From Gyrodactylus bullatarudis (lineage: Eukaryota; Platyhelminthes; Monogenea; Gyrodactylidea; Gyrodactylidae): a stretch of DNA of 26,606 nt. The notes under the pieces were generated by a model. The model searched no databases. It saw only the letters and a list, made by a program, of their open reading frames with translations, and was not told the DNA's origin. The first letter of the stretch is position 1. Every line of letters starts with the position of its first letter. Positions 1-9,941 of this stretch are shown here, piece by piece. Where the stretch lies: contig SSNU01000338.1 in assembly GCA_012064415.1 (NCBI GenBank), positions 1 to 26,606 on the forward strand, in the 5' to 3' direction. The translations under genes were made by a program, and so were the position numbers.

Positions 1-243
1 TCGTCAACTTTTACTATTTCTTTCATAATTTGTAAATTATTATTTTCATTCATCTTTTAACTTTTATCATTATCAAAGAGACACTACTGATGAACCTTTG
101 AGAAATGTACATTTGGTGTTAATATATGCTTTTTCTACTTTTCCAATTATGAATTTATGTGGATTTTCGGACGTATTTAAAAATTTACGTGAATATTTTT
201 ATCGTAATTATGTTATATGATGTTGAAATTGAACTAAAGTATC
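1..243. other. Non-coding, no feature recognised
   Basis: AT-rich sequence with stops in all frames. I see no exon, motif or repeat match to the rest of the window. If the kinase gene at 3586-4005 continues to the left, this could be part of its intron. Confidence 0.4.
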
Positions 244-1080
244 GAGATGATTTCAAAATTATCATCTTTAAACCTTGATTCAGTTCAAGGTTATTTTGAG
301 CTTAGCAAATTGTTTTACAATGTGAATCATCTCTGTCCCTCTTAAAAGATTCTAAAAGATTCCCTTAAGACCATAGCGCTCTATATAAATAGAGAAAAAT
401 GTAAGTTATTACTCCCATTGGGACTACCTCCAACCCTCATGAAATCGCTTCTACTCCCTGGAGAAATTGTCTCCTTCCCTTTAGACCTGGGTTTCAGTGT
501 TAAAGATAATTTAAACATTGATCCTTTTTCTAACTTATCTAAGATTAAAACTTTACTCTTTACAATAAAAAAATTCTCAAAGACTTTTAGTCTACGACTA
601 AAAGCTTACAATGCTTTAATATTACCATTATTTGATTATCTTGCTCCCCTTATTAGCTAATTTGAATAATTCTCAATCTCTTATGATTGAACGTATTGAA
701 TATTAATTTTTACATTCTTTATATCCTAATATTGACTCTTACAATGCTCTTATAGCTATATCGGGTCTAAATCCACTTTGGGTTCGTAGATTTGCATTTA
801 TTATTAAGAAATTTTCAGAATCTTCTTCTATTTCTGTTAAAAAATATAATTTAAGAAACATATCCTATGATTTCAATGTTCTTATTATCTTGCTTTAATT
901 TTTTCTTTACTAAGTATGACTTATCTGATAGTCAGAACCTTACTGATCTTAAATAGGTTATCAGATCTAAAATTGACTATTCAAAATCTCTCCTTTATTC
1001 TCCCCTTCACTAACCAGGTGACGAATTGAGTTATTTATCAGGCTATTCTCACTTTCAAAATTTACTATTGACTCTATACA
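244..1080 (+). mobile_element. LINE-type retrotransposon remnant, C-terminal part of reverse transcriptase ORF (family A)
   Basis: One frame, broken by scattered stops, reads as the region after the catalytic palm of a non-LTR reverse transcriptase. It contains LKTIALYINREKCKLLLP (the usual 'N..K' segment after the YxDD motif), then an LGFSVKDNLNI stretch, then LRLKAYNALILPLFDYLAP, matching the common 'lY.alv.P.ldY' pattern. It continues with LNPLWVRRFAFIIKKFSES and YNLRNISYDF. The longest uninterrupted piece is about 80 codons (418-660). The catalytic YxDD and the endonuclease domain are absent, so this is a 5'-truncated dead copy. The same C-terminal sequence recurs on the minus strand near 5530-5800, which supports a repeat family. 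The LINE clade (Jockey or CR1 group) is not resolved. Confidence 0.55.
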
Positions 1081-1880
1081 TAAAACCTGCTTTTTCAATT
1101 TTTATTCATATATATGTTTATATTATTCTATAATCAGATTATATTATTGCCATATTTTGTATACTTCATTCTTAAATATGAGAACTTTTTTTACTAACAA
1201 AAAAAGGTTGATAGATATGCTAGAATAATGTATTACCTTGTCTTCGAAATAGTAATTTGAACCCTGATGTCATGATAAGAAAAAAATTTTTTTTTAAATG
1301 GTTCTCTCTCATAACAATGGCTGGTTGAAATAAGTATTTAATTACTTTACGTTAAAACTATGACAAGTAAACCATATTCAAATTATGAGAGAAATTGTCA
1401 ATCTCTTACATGTCATGGAAATAGTTATACTGCATTTACAGTTTAATCTAGTTATTTATGAATTAAATAAAAGAATCTCTCAGTGAATTTGAGTGAGAGA
1501 AATCATTGTTGATAACTTGTTAAAGATTTCTCTTATAATGGATCAGAAACCTTTCTCTTAAGACTAAGCTATTCTCAATGAATTTGGGAATTTATGATAC
1601 TAATTTTCGCATGACTCATGTGAGGGGACCCATTCATATCTATTCTTATGTATACGCTAAAAAAACTATTACTACCTATGAAAGATTAAACAATCAAACT
1701 CTTTCTTGTAATATTGATGTATTTATATTTGAGATGTAATGACGGAAGAGAGTATGCCTGAAATAGAGCTAAATCTCTTCATATTCTCAGACATCGCCTT
1801 TCTATTTCTTAAAATCCCTACGATGATTTTTTCTTTGTCTATTTTTGATCCTGAATAATAACGTTTGGTCCCTCTTACAC
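1081..1880. other. Non-coding, no feature recognised
   Basis: No open frame of useful length and no clear repeat structure. The sequence is AT-rich with short homopolymer runs. Confidence 0.4.
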
Positions 1881-2110
1881 CTTAAGATTAACAAAAATTT
1901 TGCACTAAAAGTTTAAGAAAATTGAAAAATAGCGCAAAATCGAAATTTAAAATTTCTCCTAATTTTTCCAGAAAACTTTTATTTCTTGGATCAGTGAAAG
2001 TGTGTCGTTTGAACTGATTTCCAAAAAATCTTCAGAAAATTTTGATACCTTGATGAAAAAATGAGATCTTTTGTGAAAAATCATCGAGAATAGCTGTAGA
2101 TATTGTTCAA
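1881..2110. repeat. Degenerate arm of the foldback repeat family
   Basis: Contains a run (about 2020-2085) resembling the outer right arm of the foldbacks ending at 13437 and 15820: 'ccaaaaaatctt', then a short spacer, 'tgatgaaaaaatgag', then 'ttttgtgaaaaatcat'. No partner arm is visible close by. This is an old single-arm copy at best. Confidence 0.3.
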
Positions 2111-2580
2111 TTTTTCGTTACCATTTTCGTCTATTCAAAATATTCATGTCTATTGCTAGTGTATCAATTACTAAATTCGTCCTCTACTCTACTCAGTGAA
2201 ATATTCATCCTAAATATAAAAAAAGAAACCTTTTGTAATATATTCTTTTGTCTGGAGTCAATCCTAATGTATTATATGGAGGAAAGTATGTTGTGCAGCC
2301 GTCATTCAAGAATTAGAGATAAAAAATCAATCGAATTCTTAAAAAACGATACTTTAGTTTTCCCAAGACATACCATATCATCTTCGATGTAGTATTAAAT
2401 AAGACGCGAATATACGTTGTAAAATTTGAATCTGAGTTGTGTCACGTATCTATGCTTCTATTCATTCATAAGTATTGCTCATTAAGCAATTCTGTGTAAA
2501 ATATGAAAGGAAGGGTAGCATTAGAGAAGCAGTGTTAATCAAAATTTAATAAAAGCAATGAATATTCTTGTTTCTCTATA
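2111..2580. other. Non-coding, unrecognised short open frames
   Basis: Two overlapping frames are open for about 60-80 codons (2153-2392, and a shifted frame running to about 2500), but neither gives a recognisable motif or plausible splice structure. They could be remnants of one frameshifted element ORF; I would not call a gene. Confidence 0.3.
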
Positions 2581-2708
2581 GATTAATAATTTTATCGCTG
2601 ATACCCAGCTCCCTGAGGTTATTTCGGGTGGCCTTCCTAAATTTCCAGTCGATATGAAATTTATATATAAACTCAAGAATATAAATGACATGAAAAAATC
2701 AATATCTT

Positions 2709-2756
2709 CTTAAAGAATCACTCGAGGCCATTCAGCTCTATGTAAATAGAGATAAA
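2709..2756 (+). mobile_element. Short LINE fragment, family A
   Basis: These 16 codons encode LKESLEAIQLYVNRDK, which matches LKDSLKTIALYINREK of the LINE remnant at 244-1080 at 10 of 16 residues, conservative elsewhere. It ends in a stop. The homologous stretch is short, and the flanking sequence up to 2838 adds nothing clear. Confidence 0.45.
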
Positions 2757-2837
2757 TGAATGCTAACACTCCAAAGTTGGTTTCCCTAAAACCTGGTCTT
2801 GTATGGTCCAAATTAAAAATTGATCCATACAATCAAA

Positions 2838-3153
2838 TTTTAATTTAGCGCCAAATTCCCATGTTTTCGAACTTTGGGCTGAAACATTTTAACTTTGTGA
2901 AAGTGGAAGAATGGTCAAATGAAGTTTTTCAGGATCAAAATTTCGATCTCTTGATCATCCTCACTTGTTGAAAGTCAATGAAATTTCCATTATCAGAGAT
3001 CTGTCATTAACGGTGGATCTTTCAAAAATATCCAGCTTTCTTGTCTAATTAAGATCCTGAAAAACTTCTTTCAAATCAACAAAATTTTTCAGCTCAGAGC
3101 TTGAAAAAAGGAAAATTTAACGCCAATTAGAAATTTGAAAAATATTCTATATT
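2838..3153. repeat. Diverged foldback (inverted repeat) element
   Basis: The left arm (about 2838-2940) contains 'tagcgccaaattcccatg', later 'gggctgaaacatttt', and ends 'gaagtttttcaggatc'. The right arm (about 3050-3153) reads 'gatcctgaaaaacttc', then 'aaaatttttcagctc', then 'aatttaacgccaatt', so it is the diverged reverse complement, with a loop of about 110 bp. The 'gcgccaaattcccat' segment matches the inner arm of the element at 14931-15820, placing it in the same family. Confidence 0.55.
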
Positions 3154-3585
3154 TAGAAGGATTCCTAAATTTTTTCCATATATTCGAATTCAGTCTCGAT
3201 TTCTAATAAGAATGAAATTTTGGAAACTTTAGTCTTCTACCCATCTTATTATTTTGTTAAATTTTTTACTTTCTATGGTAAAACTTTCTAACAAAAAACA
3301 ATACTTCGAGCTTTAAATAATAATGTATTTTATTCGATCCATAATTATGGACTCTCCTTGTATTACTGAGATTTTTCATATTTTCTTGAATTCGTTTGAA
3401 ATTTCATTAGACAACCTGTCAAATAAAAGTTCTTTCCACTTTTGTAACATGGAACTTATTAGTTACTTATTGGTATTTCCTACAAACAAATTTTTTTTAG
3501 TTTAGAGGAAATATCGAGCTAGATTTGAAATAAATGAATCAAAAATTCCTGTTGTAATTTTGATTAGAATTATTGAAATACTCAC
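3154..3585. other. Non-coding; probable intron downstream of the kinase exon
   Basis: Follows the splice donor of the kinase exon on the minus strand. No further kinase exon (a VAIK-type lysine motif) was found here, nor anywhere to its left, so the next exon probably lies outside the window. Confidence 0.4.
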
Positions 3586-3762
3586 ATGACAATTTGTGAT
3601 TCTATGCTCAGCTAGATAGACCTTGGCAAAAGATCCTTTACCAAGGAGCCGTTTAAGGTGAAACTTTGAGACTACATTGACTTTTGTATGATCCATATCT
3701 TTCCCTGTCTTATTCTTGCCAGGCAATGTTTCTTTCTGTGATCTCTTTTTGAAACTGAGCTT
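3586..3762 (-). CDS. Kinase gene exon 2 (start of kinase domain)
   Basis: The acceptor on the minus strand is 'atttcttcttag' just before 3762. The exon is 59 codons and ends TGT CAT followed by GTGAGT, a near-consensus donor in phase 0. It carries the glycine-rich loop. The splice sites at both ends agree with the frame of exon 1. Confidence 0.7.
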
Positions 3763-4005
3763 CTAAGAAGAAATTCCATCAATTCTCCAACAAGAACAAA
3801 AAATTATTTTATGCAAATAAGGCCTAAATCCCCTTTCGGCAAAAAGTTTTTCTCAAATCAACCAATTAATCAAAAAAGATGATAGAATTACAAATACCTT
3901 GATAGTGTTGAAGCGTTGGCGTAGATAATTTCCATATTCAAAACAAATTCTGGACAAATTGAAATTCTCCTCTTCAGTAATATCCTCATCTTCTTCCGAA
4001 TTCAT
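3586..4005 (-). CDS. Protein kinase gene, first two coding exons (partial; PLK4-like or AGC-like P-loop)
   Basis: Two exons (4005-3898 and 3762-3586) join in phase 0 to give 95 residues. Residues 1-68 are a charged, acidic-then-basic, probably disordered leader. Residues 70-95 match the start of a Ser/Thr kinase domain: FHLKRLLGKGSFAKVYLAE, with the ATP-binding G77-K-G79-S-F81 and V84. The next expected motif is the VAIK lysine of the following exon, which is not in view. The third P-loop glycine is alanine (GKGSFA), as I recall for PLK4/SAK kinases. The LGKGSF..V.LAE pattern also fits novel protein kinase C. A leader of about 70 residues is longer than expected for PLK4 and far too short for PKC with its C1/C2 domains. 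Kinase assignment is firm; subfamily is open. Confidence 0.7.
3898..4005 (-). CDS. Kinase gene exon 1 (start codon to donor)
   Basis: The ATG at 4005-4003 follows 'ttcaacaagaagaaa' on the minus strand. The 36 codons start MNSEEDEDITEEENF and end at ATC AAG followed by GTATTTG, a good donor in phase 0. The acidic start and later aromatic/basic residues show no domain. The joining frame with exon 2 is uninterrupted. Confidence 0.6.
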
Positions 4006-4680
4006 TTTCTTCTTGTTGAATTTCTATCAGTGTTATTATTATCAAAATCATTCATTATGCCTAATAGTGAAGTTGGACTTTTTACTTTTTGCCAGATATA
4101 TATGATAATTAACTTCTTGTCTCTTGTTAATTAATCAAGAATTAATAAATCCTATACTTCCAAATTCTTCTCTTCTTGTTAAATGTATAATAGGTCCAAT
4201 GTATATATATATATTTAGGACAAGTTGATGACAAGTGAAAGTGGTTAAAACACTAAGTGGAGTCCAACAAAGTCATCTACAAATTACATAGACTGACTAT
4301 ATACAAGGTGTGAATAGGTGTGAGCTGTATTAATACTTTGGACTTGATTGTAAATAATAATACAAATTATATAATTGGGATGTAGTAATTTACTAACCTC
4401 ATTGATTTGTATATTTCGACACAGACCAAGTAAAAATACTAAATAAGTTTTAATTGATTTGATTGGTGGAAAAATTCCAATTGATTAATGTGTACATAGA
4501 AATTGGTACGTATATATTTATATATGCAATATTGAGTTAATAATAATAATAGCTATTAGTGATATTGTATAATTATAATCAAATGGATGAGGAAATTTAA
4601 TAGTCTTCCTCTATGCCCAGAAAATTGCACTTTAGTTTTTGAGAAAGTTAAAGAGTAAAAAAGATGTGTACTGCTCAGAG
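4006..4680. other. Upstream region of the kinase gene, no other feature
   Basis: Presumed 5' UTR and promoter side of the minus-strand kinase gene. It contains a short (TA)n run at about 4200-4215 and several TA-rich stretches. No convincing single TATA element or second gene was seen. Confidence 0.35.
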
Positions 4681-4689
4681 GAAACCTCC

Positions 4690-5400
4690 AAGGCTCCTTG
4701 GACAGAATTAATAAATAATTTGAAGAAATTAGAGCAATTCTGTCTAATCTTTCAGACTCAGTCTCTACTCTAAAATCCAGTTGACAAGAACTGTAAAGCT
4801 CATAAAGTCTATTTTCAGCCTAAAAACAGAGTTGATCTTGATGGTACAAAATTGAAAATAAATGATACAATCAGTTTTATAGTTTGATCTTTAAATGCAA
4901 CTAGGTTTGGTTTGAAATCTGTGCCTCAGAAGATGAAGAGTGGTGAGAAGAACTGTAAATCCTCTTGAGGAGTTGAGATTGTAAGAATGGAGATTTTGTT
5001 TAGGAATTTCCTGGTAAAGATGAGGCAATTCTTCTAAGCCAGATGGAATGTAGATTAGCCTTTTTTAGGAGATCCTTGTATGAGTAGGGCCCGAAGCACG
5101 CCAGTAGGAATTGAAATTGAAGGCGTTCAGTTTTCCTTATGGTTCATGTCGGAAGATTGCAGAGAAGAGATGCTCTACAATCAAAATGCGGGAGAATGAA
5201 TTGTTTGGACAGTAGGAGCCTAAGTTCGGGGGAGTGAACAAATTTTCGTAGAAAATAAGTTTTGACTCTCAGCTTAATGAGAATATGTTTAGCATGTATT
5301 GAGGTATCCAGTTTGTTGAAATGAAACCTGCTCGGTAAATAAAAATTCCCAAAGAGAAATAAATAATTTTTCGTTCTCGAACATCTAGGGTTGATATTTC
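4690..5400 (-). mobile_element. LINE remnant, reverse transcriptase C-terminal region (family B, Jockey-like)
   Basis: Read on the minus strand from about 5371, the frame gives FYLPSRFHFNKLDTSI, then AKHILIKLRVKTYFLR, then SPELRLLLSKQFILPHFD, then LLCNLP, a stop, and TERLQFQFLLACFGPY and ANLHSIWLRRIASSL. This follows the usual order in Jockey-group elements after the palm: 'YLGv.ld..L.f..HI', 'lr......l....rl.LYk..i.P.ldY', 'le.lQ...LR...'. The GC content is locally higher than the surroundings. Scattered stops and missing catalytic motifs show a dead 5'-truncated copy. A possible continuation to about 4690 is only weakly readable. Confidence 0.5.
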
Positions 5401-5529
5401 AAAAGATAGGTTTTTTTTGTTAGAATAAAATTTTGATTGTAATCGAATTGGCGTTGGGAGTAGATCTGCTTGGAGGGTTTAGTATTGGAGGTAAATCTGG
5501 AAAATTAATCAGATAGCACCTGGTATTTT

Positions 5530-5800
5530 CTACTTAATGAAGATCAGGATATAGGAAAGAGTGGGTGTAGTCGATTTTAGATCGAATATGATGTATAATA
5601 TGTTTTATCCAGTTGAGGTTGTCATAATTAGACAAGTCATATTTATCGTAAAGTTAATTATAAGTAGAGAGTAAGTAGTTACTTTCATAAGACATATTTC
5701 TCAGATTGTAGGACCTTTCGATTCTGATCAAAGATTCAGAGAATTTTTTTTATGATAAATGCATAACGGCGGATCCATATAAGCTAACCTCAATGTGGAG
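5530..5800 (-). mobile_element. LINE fragment, second copy of family A C-terminus
   Basis: Minus-strand reading gives WIRRYAFIIKK, FSESLIRIERSYNLRNMSYE and IRSKIDYTHSFLYPDLH (the first join needs a frame change). The plus-strand copy at 244-1080 has WVRRFAFIIKKFSES, YNLRNISYDF and IRSKIDYSKSLLYSPLH in the same order. This shared, conserved order identifies both as the 3' end of one LINE family. It abuts family B on the same strand, so one element probably landed in or next to the other. Confidence 0.6.
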
Positions 5801-6445
5801 AATTACCACAAAAACTTGATAAAGTAAAAGTCCTAAAGATTTTATAAAAAGTTGATCCTCACTTAAAAATCCACCAAAAATTTTCATTCACTTATTTATT
5901 TTTCATACATCATACAGATGAGAACAGTATTTGTGGATTGTAAAACTACACCTTCATTCAAAAATTAATACTTTCTTGACGATATACAAAACAGTAGCTC
6001 GTTTTATTCCTAGATCTATGATCATTAGGGCTTTAAATCATGATATAATTAACCAATCAGCACTTTTTCAAAAAATGTATTTATAGATTAGGTTTGACTT
6101 TTGCTTTAGTTTTCTGAAAAAAATTAAATTTCTATTTTGTATAATAAAAAAGTTATGAGATCTTAGAGTTTCATCAAAAATAACCTGATTCTCATACATT
6201 CCCATACACAAAATCTAGTGAAAACAAATCAAGAAAAACCCCATTTCGATTTTTTTGTATTTTGGAAACTGTGAAAAGTTAAGAAAAGATGTAATTAAAT
6301 TTAGAAATGTATTAGTCACCTGTAATTATCCTCTTTCATTTGACACTGAAAAATGTAAAAATTATTTGGACCAACTTTAATCTGATTTTAAGCTTATAAA
6401 AATCAATCCCCCTCCGCAATATACGATACCATTCTGATCAGAATT
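5801..6445. other. Non-coding with one short repeat match
   Basis: No gene recognised. About 5910-5965 resembles, in inverse orientation, 8547-8602: the first has 'gtaaaactacacctt' near 'aatactgttctcatctgta' on its minus strand, and the second has 'aaggtgtagttt'-like and 'aatacaattctcacctgta' sequence. This suggests an older repeat shared by both places. Confidence 0.35.
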
Positions 6446-6580
6446 TAATTCTCTATCGAAAATTGAAAATCTCAACTTTTTGAAATTTTTAGACAAAATT
6501 TTATACTAGGACCTATACTAATAGACCTACTTCAAAGTACAATGACAAGTTATTTATTTATTGAAAAACTGTGAATACAT
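6446..6580. repeat. Repeat copy 1 (uninterrupted, empty site)
   Basis: The sequence runs from 'taattctctatcg' through 'aactttttgaaattttta', 'aatagacctacttcaaag' and 'ttgaaaaactgtgaataca'. The same order recurs at 7876-8541, where it is split by a foldback element. Here the junction 'gacctacttcaaag' is continuous at 6529/6530 and marks the pre-insertion state of the paralogous copy. Confidence 0.65.
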
Positions 6581-7875
6581 GGTGGGGTTCTCCTTCAAAT
6601 TTAGTTGGATGAAGGGGGGTCTGCAATAAATGTGAGAATGAAAAACGTCTATTTTTCGCAATCATATTTCTAGATTCTAAAAAGGATGATAGCAACTTCA
6701 AAAAGCTACAAAAATATTTGTATTTTCTTACGTGAAAATTATGGATATGACATTACTTTTAATTCTCTTTTCAATGATCCTCAACATATGCAGATATCGT
6801 GGCAAAAATCTATTTTGCTTAATATTAAGGCTAGCTCTCTGAAAATCAGTTCAATCGAAAAAGCTTCAAACAATTAGTCTATATACAGGATTTATTTTTT
6901 GTCAACGATTCTGAATTGTCAGAGTAAATCCTAAAACAACTTCTCAATTTTCTATTTTTATCAATATTGAAATTCTAAATGATTCCCGAACATGATATGG
7001 AAAAAGAATTTACAATTATCTGGCCTGTTTTCATTATCCTCACTACGGCTTCTTTTCATGTCTCTTAATAACAATTATATATATGATTGTTAGGCCGGTA
7101 AAACTTTTCGACATAAAATTGACATCATTTTCAAGGTAAATTACGAGGATATGGGCCTTTTTAATTAAGTTTATTAAACTTTCAAAATTATTGTAATATA
7201 ATTAAACGTTAATAAAATTGCTCTTTTAGATAGCCAGTCTTGAATAATTCGTTCTTTGTTAGAACATTTTTGAGCATTGAGAAAACCCTCTCCACAGTGT
7301 GGAGCCCACACATGCCAACCGCTTGAGTGTGTAGGCATAACTTATTTCAGTAAATTAACAAAAAAATAATAGGAAATTAGTCTCTTTATTTTCATTGGAT
7401 GGATTCGAGAATAGGGACATTTTGAAAAGAATTTTTACAGTATCAGTAATTGATCTAAGGGATTGGATTAAATTATCGACTTTAATTGACAATTCAAGGA
7501 TTGTCGACATTTTAATAATAAAAAAAGATTACTCTAAACCTCTCTAAATCAATAGTACTAAAATGAGCTGAAATTAGCAAATTTTTACCGGTCTAATGAT
7601 TATTGAACTAAAGAATTATTTACATTATTGAATATATACTTGTAAGTAAATATATGAATCAAGGATTTCATTAGCATAAATACAGTTAAACATACAAAAT
7701 CAAAATGAACTTCAAGTAATAAAAACAATCATACTAACCAAGCTTTCAGTATTAGCCAACGGACAAGATTTACACATTACATTCCTTAGTTAACCCTCCA
7801 AGGATAGGTAACTTACTCAAGCCATAATTATATTTTAAAAGATAATTTATTAACCACTTTTTACTTATTCAGCTA
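6581..7875. other. Non-coding, no gene called
   Basis: A 63-codon frame at 6686-6877 starts with ATG-like context but shows no recognisable domain or splice structure. A locally GC-richer patch at about 7288-7335 contains short palindromic words ('ccacagtgtgg', and 'cccacacatgc' facing 'gtgtgtaggc'). The rest is AT-rich without structure. Confidence 0.35.
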
Positions 7876-8541
7876 TTTTATTCTCTATCGATTGATCTAA
7901 AAATCTAAACTTTTTGAAATTTCTAGACAAAATTTTGTATCAAGACCCTAATAGACCTAATAGATTTGACATGAAGATACGAATTTACTTTTTTTACAAA
8001 AACTCAATATTTTTCTTCGGAAAGTCAGGAAAAGTTCCATAGTAAAATAAGCAAATAAGTTGGGAAAATTTTTAAAAATTTCCGAAAAAATTTAATCTGA
8101 CCAAAATTAGGTCGTTTTTCGAATTTCGAAAATGCATCAAATTTTCACTTTCTACTTTCGAATCTAAAATTTTTATTGATTTCAAAGATTTGAGGCAGTT
8201 AAATTCGAGACCAACATTTGTGGAAAATTGAGAAATTACAATTTATTGTTTGTCTGCATTTAACTGCTTCAATAAAAATTTTGGATTCGAAAGTAGAAAG
8301 TGAAAATTTGATGCATTTTCGAAATTCGAAAAACGACCTAATTTTGGTCAGATTAAATTTTTTCGGAAATTTTTAAAAATTTTCCCAACTTATTTACTAT
8401 GGAGTTCGAAAATAATTTTTTTACCTGACTTTCCGAAGAAAAAGTTTTTTGTAAAAAAAGGTAAATTCTCATCTTCATGTCAACTAGCTTCACTTCAAAG
8501 TACAATGTCAAGTTATTTATTTATTGAAAAACTGTGAATAC
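7876..8541. repeat. Repeat copy 2, split by a foldback insertion
   Basis: The left part (7876-7959) aligns with 6446-6529 and the right part (about 8492-8541) with 6530-6578. Between them lies a foldback of about 530 bp. The insertion point is between 'gaccta' and 'cttcaaag' of the empty copy. Confidence 0.65.
7961..8491. repeat. Foldback (long inverted repeat) element inserted in repeat copy 2
   Basis: Arms of about 240 bp (7966-8206 and 8254-8484) are reverse complements with few mismatches. They begin TTGACATGAAGAT and end ATCTTCATGTCAA. Inside each arm lie 'cgaatttcgaaaatgcat' and 'tttaaaaattt'-type segments and 'aagtcagg...' near the outside. The loop is about 45 bp, with no ORF. Termini resemble those of the elements ending at 13437, 15820 and 20092 (CTAGTTAATATGAAGAT-like). 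Non-autonomous DNA element or foldback transposon is the likely class. Confidence 0.75.
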
Positions 8542-8544
8542 ACA

Positions 8545-9050
8545 CAAATGAATGGAGGTGTAGTTTATACACTCAACAAATACAATTCTCACCTGTACAA
8601 TAATTAATTGAGAGGTTTTGAAAATTTCAAAGAAAATGAATGTATTTTTGCAAATCTACTCACAGAGACCAGCGAAAAAAAGAAAAGACAAGAAACCATA
8701 CCCATAGTATTCGAAAATGAGATTTGAAATCATCTCTTGAGATAAAATAAATGAATTCATTTTCATGCTAAAAATAAAAATTTGTTCTTAAAAAAATTGC
8801 ATATTCTTTATCAGCGTATACTGGAACTATACAAGATTTTCAATCTGACCAATTTTTCTTGAGAAAAATTTCTCTGAGTCTCTAAGTGTGTAAAAGGAAA
8901 CAGTAAATACAATCCTAAATAATGATGCATTAACCAATTTAAATTTTTCAAGTACATCTCGACTTATTATAAAATTCGTATGCAACGTTACAGCCAATAA
9001 AAATCCTCATATACTGTCAACCAATAAATCTCGAGTCTTGAGCAATATCG
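8545..9050. other. Non-coding upstream of the peptide gene
   Basis: No open frame of note. The stretch 8547-8602 shares an old inverted repeat with 5910-5965. A CCAAT word sits at 9020-9024, upstream of the candidate TATA element. Confidence 0.35.
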
Positions 9051-9057
9051 GAACGTG

Positions 9058-9063
9058 TATAAT
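9058..9063 (+). promoter_or_regulatory. Candidate TATA element of the peptide precursor gene
   Basis: The sequence tataat within 'gtgtataatacag' lies 65-70 bases before the ATG at 9128. A start about 30 bases downstream would give a 5' UTR of about 40 bases. It is plausible but unproven in such AT-rich DNA. Confidence 0.3.
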
Positions 9064-9127
9064 ACAGATGAATTTAGCTAAAAACACAAAGATCTCGTCT
9101 GTTACTTGAAGAAAAAAAATTGAAATC

Positions 9128-9313
9128 ATGACACGAGTTTTATTAGTTTTCCTGATCCTGTCTATCATTGCCATGACAATTACTTCTGCTTTTCATACTG
9201 GACGACTCAGTAAAAGATTCCATACTGGAAGATTGAGCAAGAGATTCCAACAATTCTTGGATCCTGAGGAATACGTTTCACCTTCATCAATCGATGGAAT
9301 TTATGACCAATAA
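9128..9313 (+). CDS. Short secreted precursor with tandem dibasic-flanked peptides (putative neuropeptide)
   Basis: A single exon of 61 residues with ATG in a purine-rich context ('gaaatcATG'). Residues 1-21 form a classic signal peptide: basic residue, long hydrophobic core, small residues TSA before the cut. Then FHTGRLS-KR occurs twice in direct tandem, followed by an acidic tail starting FQQFLDPEEY. The KR pairs are typical prohormone convertase sites and would release FHTGRLS twice. No glycine precedes KR, so C-terminal amidation is not expected. The two 27-base units differ at six bases and every difference is synonymous (for example CGA CTC AGT versus AGA TTG AGC), which signals selection on the peptide. 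I do not recognise the peptide as a named family. A secreted peptide of another kind is possible. Confidence 0.7.
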   Translation: MTRVLLVFLILSIIAMTITSAFHTGRLSKRFHTGRLSKRFQQFLDPEEYVSPSSIDGIYDQ

Positions 9314-9471
9314 AAAAAACATGTGTGTGTTTCAATTCAATCTACTCACCTTATTAATCATAGGGATAATCTCTTTATCAGATTTTAAAATATAACAATC
9401 ATTCAGAATGTGGAAGAGTCCAATGCCCAGACAGACAGACTGGCTCTTATAAAATAACCAATTTCATTATG

Positions 9472-9477
9472 AATAAA
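9472..9477 (+). terminator. Candidate polyadenylation signal of the peptide gene
   Basis: An AATAAA hexamer occurs about 160 bases after the stop codon at 9311-9313. An AATAAA-like 'ccaataaaaaa' also overlaps the stop itself. In AT-rich DNA such words are common, so this is only a candidate. Confidence 0.25.
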
Positions 9478-9941
9478 AATGATATTCTGGAAAATATATG
9501 ATAATTTTGATGGGGAAAACATCATACTTGAGAAGCGTATACAAAGACTTTTGAAAGCTTCTATTTATTCCGGCGAATAATTTGGAGTTTGACAAGAGAA
9601 TATCTCATCACTTGATGAACCTCCATAAACTTTATGAATCACGTTCAGATTCATACAGACATCTTGGATTCTAATTAGATCCCTTTAGATAAGATTCAAT
9701 TTTAAACTTAAATTCTTTTTATTTTGTTCTAAAATTAACCAAATTTACAAAATTGATTAGATTCTAGTTTAATACGTTAGATTTAGCAAAAAATCAAAAC
9801 TTAATTTATCTTTGATGCTTGTTTCGTCATTACTGACGAATATGATTGATTTTAAAATTTGACCGGACTTGAGTTTCTTTATGAGGAAATTGAGGTTTAT
9901 ACCCTTAAAAACGCGAGTTAAACGGAAAACTGAATGCACCA
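9478..9941. other. Non-coding between the peptide gene and the next candidate gene
   Basis: No recognised feature. A 114-codon antisense frame (10113-9769) overlaps its right part but matches nothing I know. I treat it as chance or a decayed ORF. Confidence 0.3.

Noticed and set aside
6686..6877. 63-codon plus-strand frame
   Set aside because: No recognisable domain, no splice signals in phase, and such lengths are expected by chance in this amount of DNA.
7288..7335. GC-richer patch with short palindromes considered as a transposon terminus
   Set aside because: No partner terminus or target duplication was found nearby.
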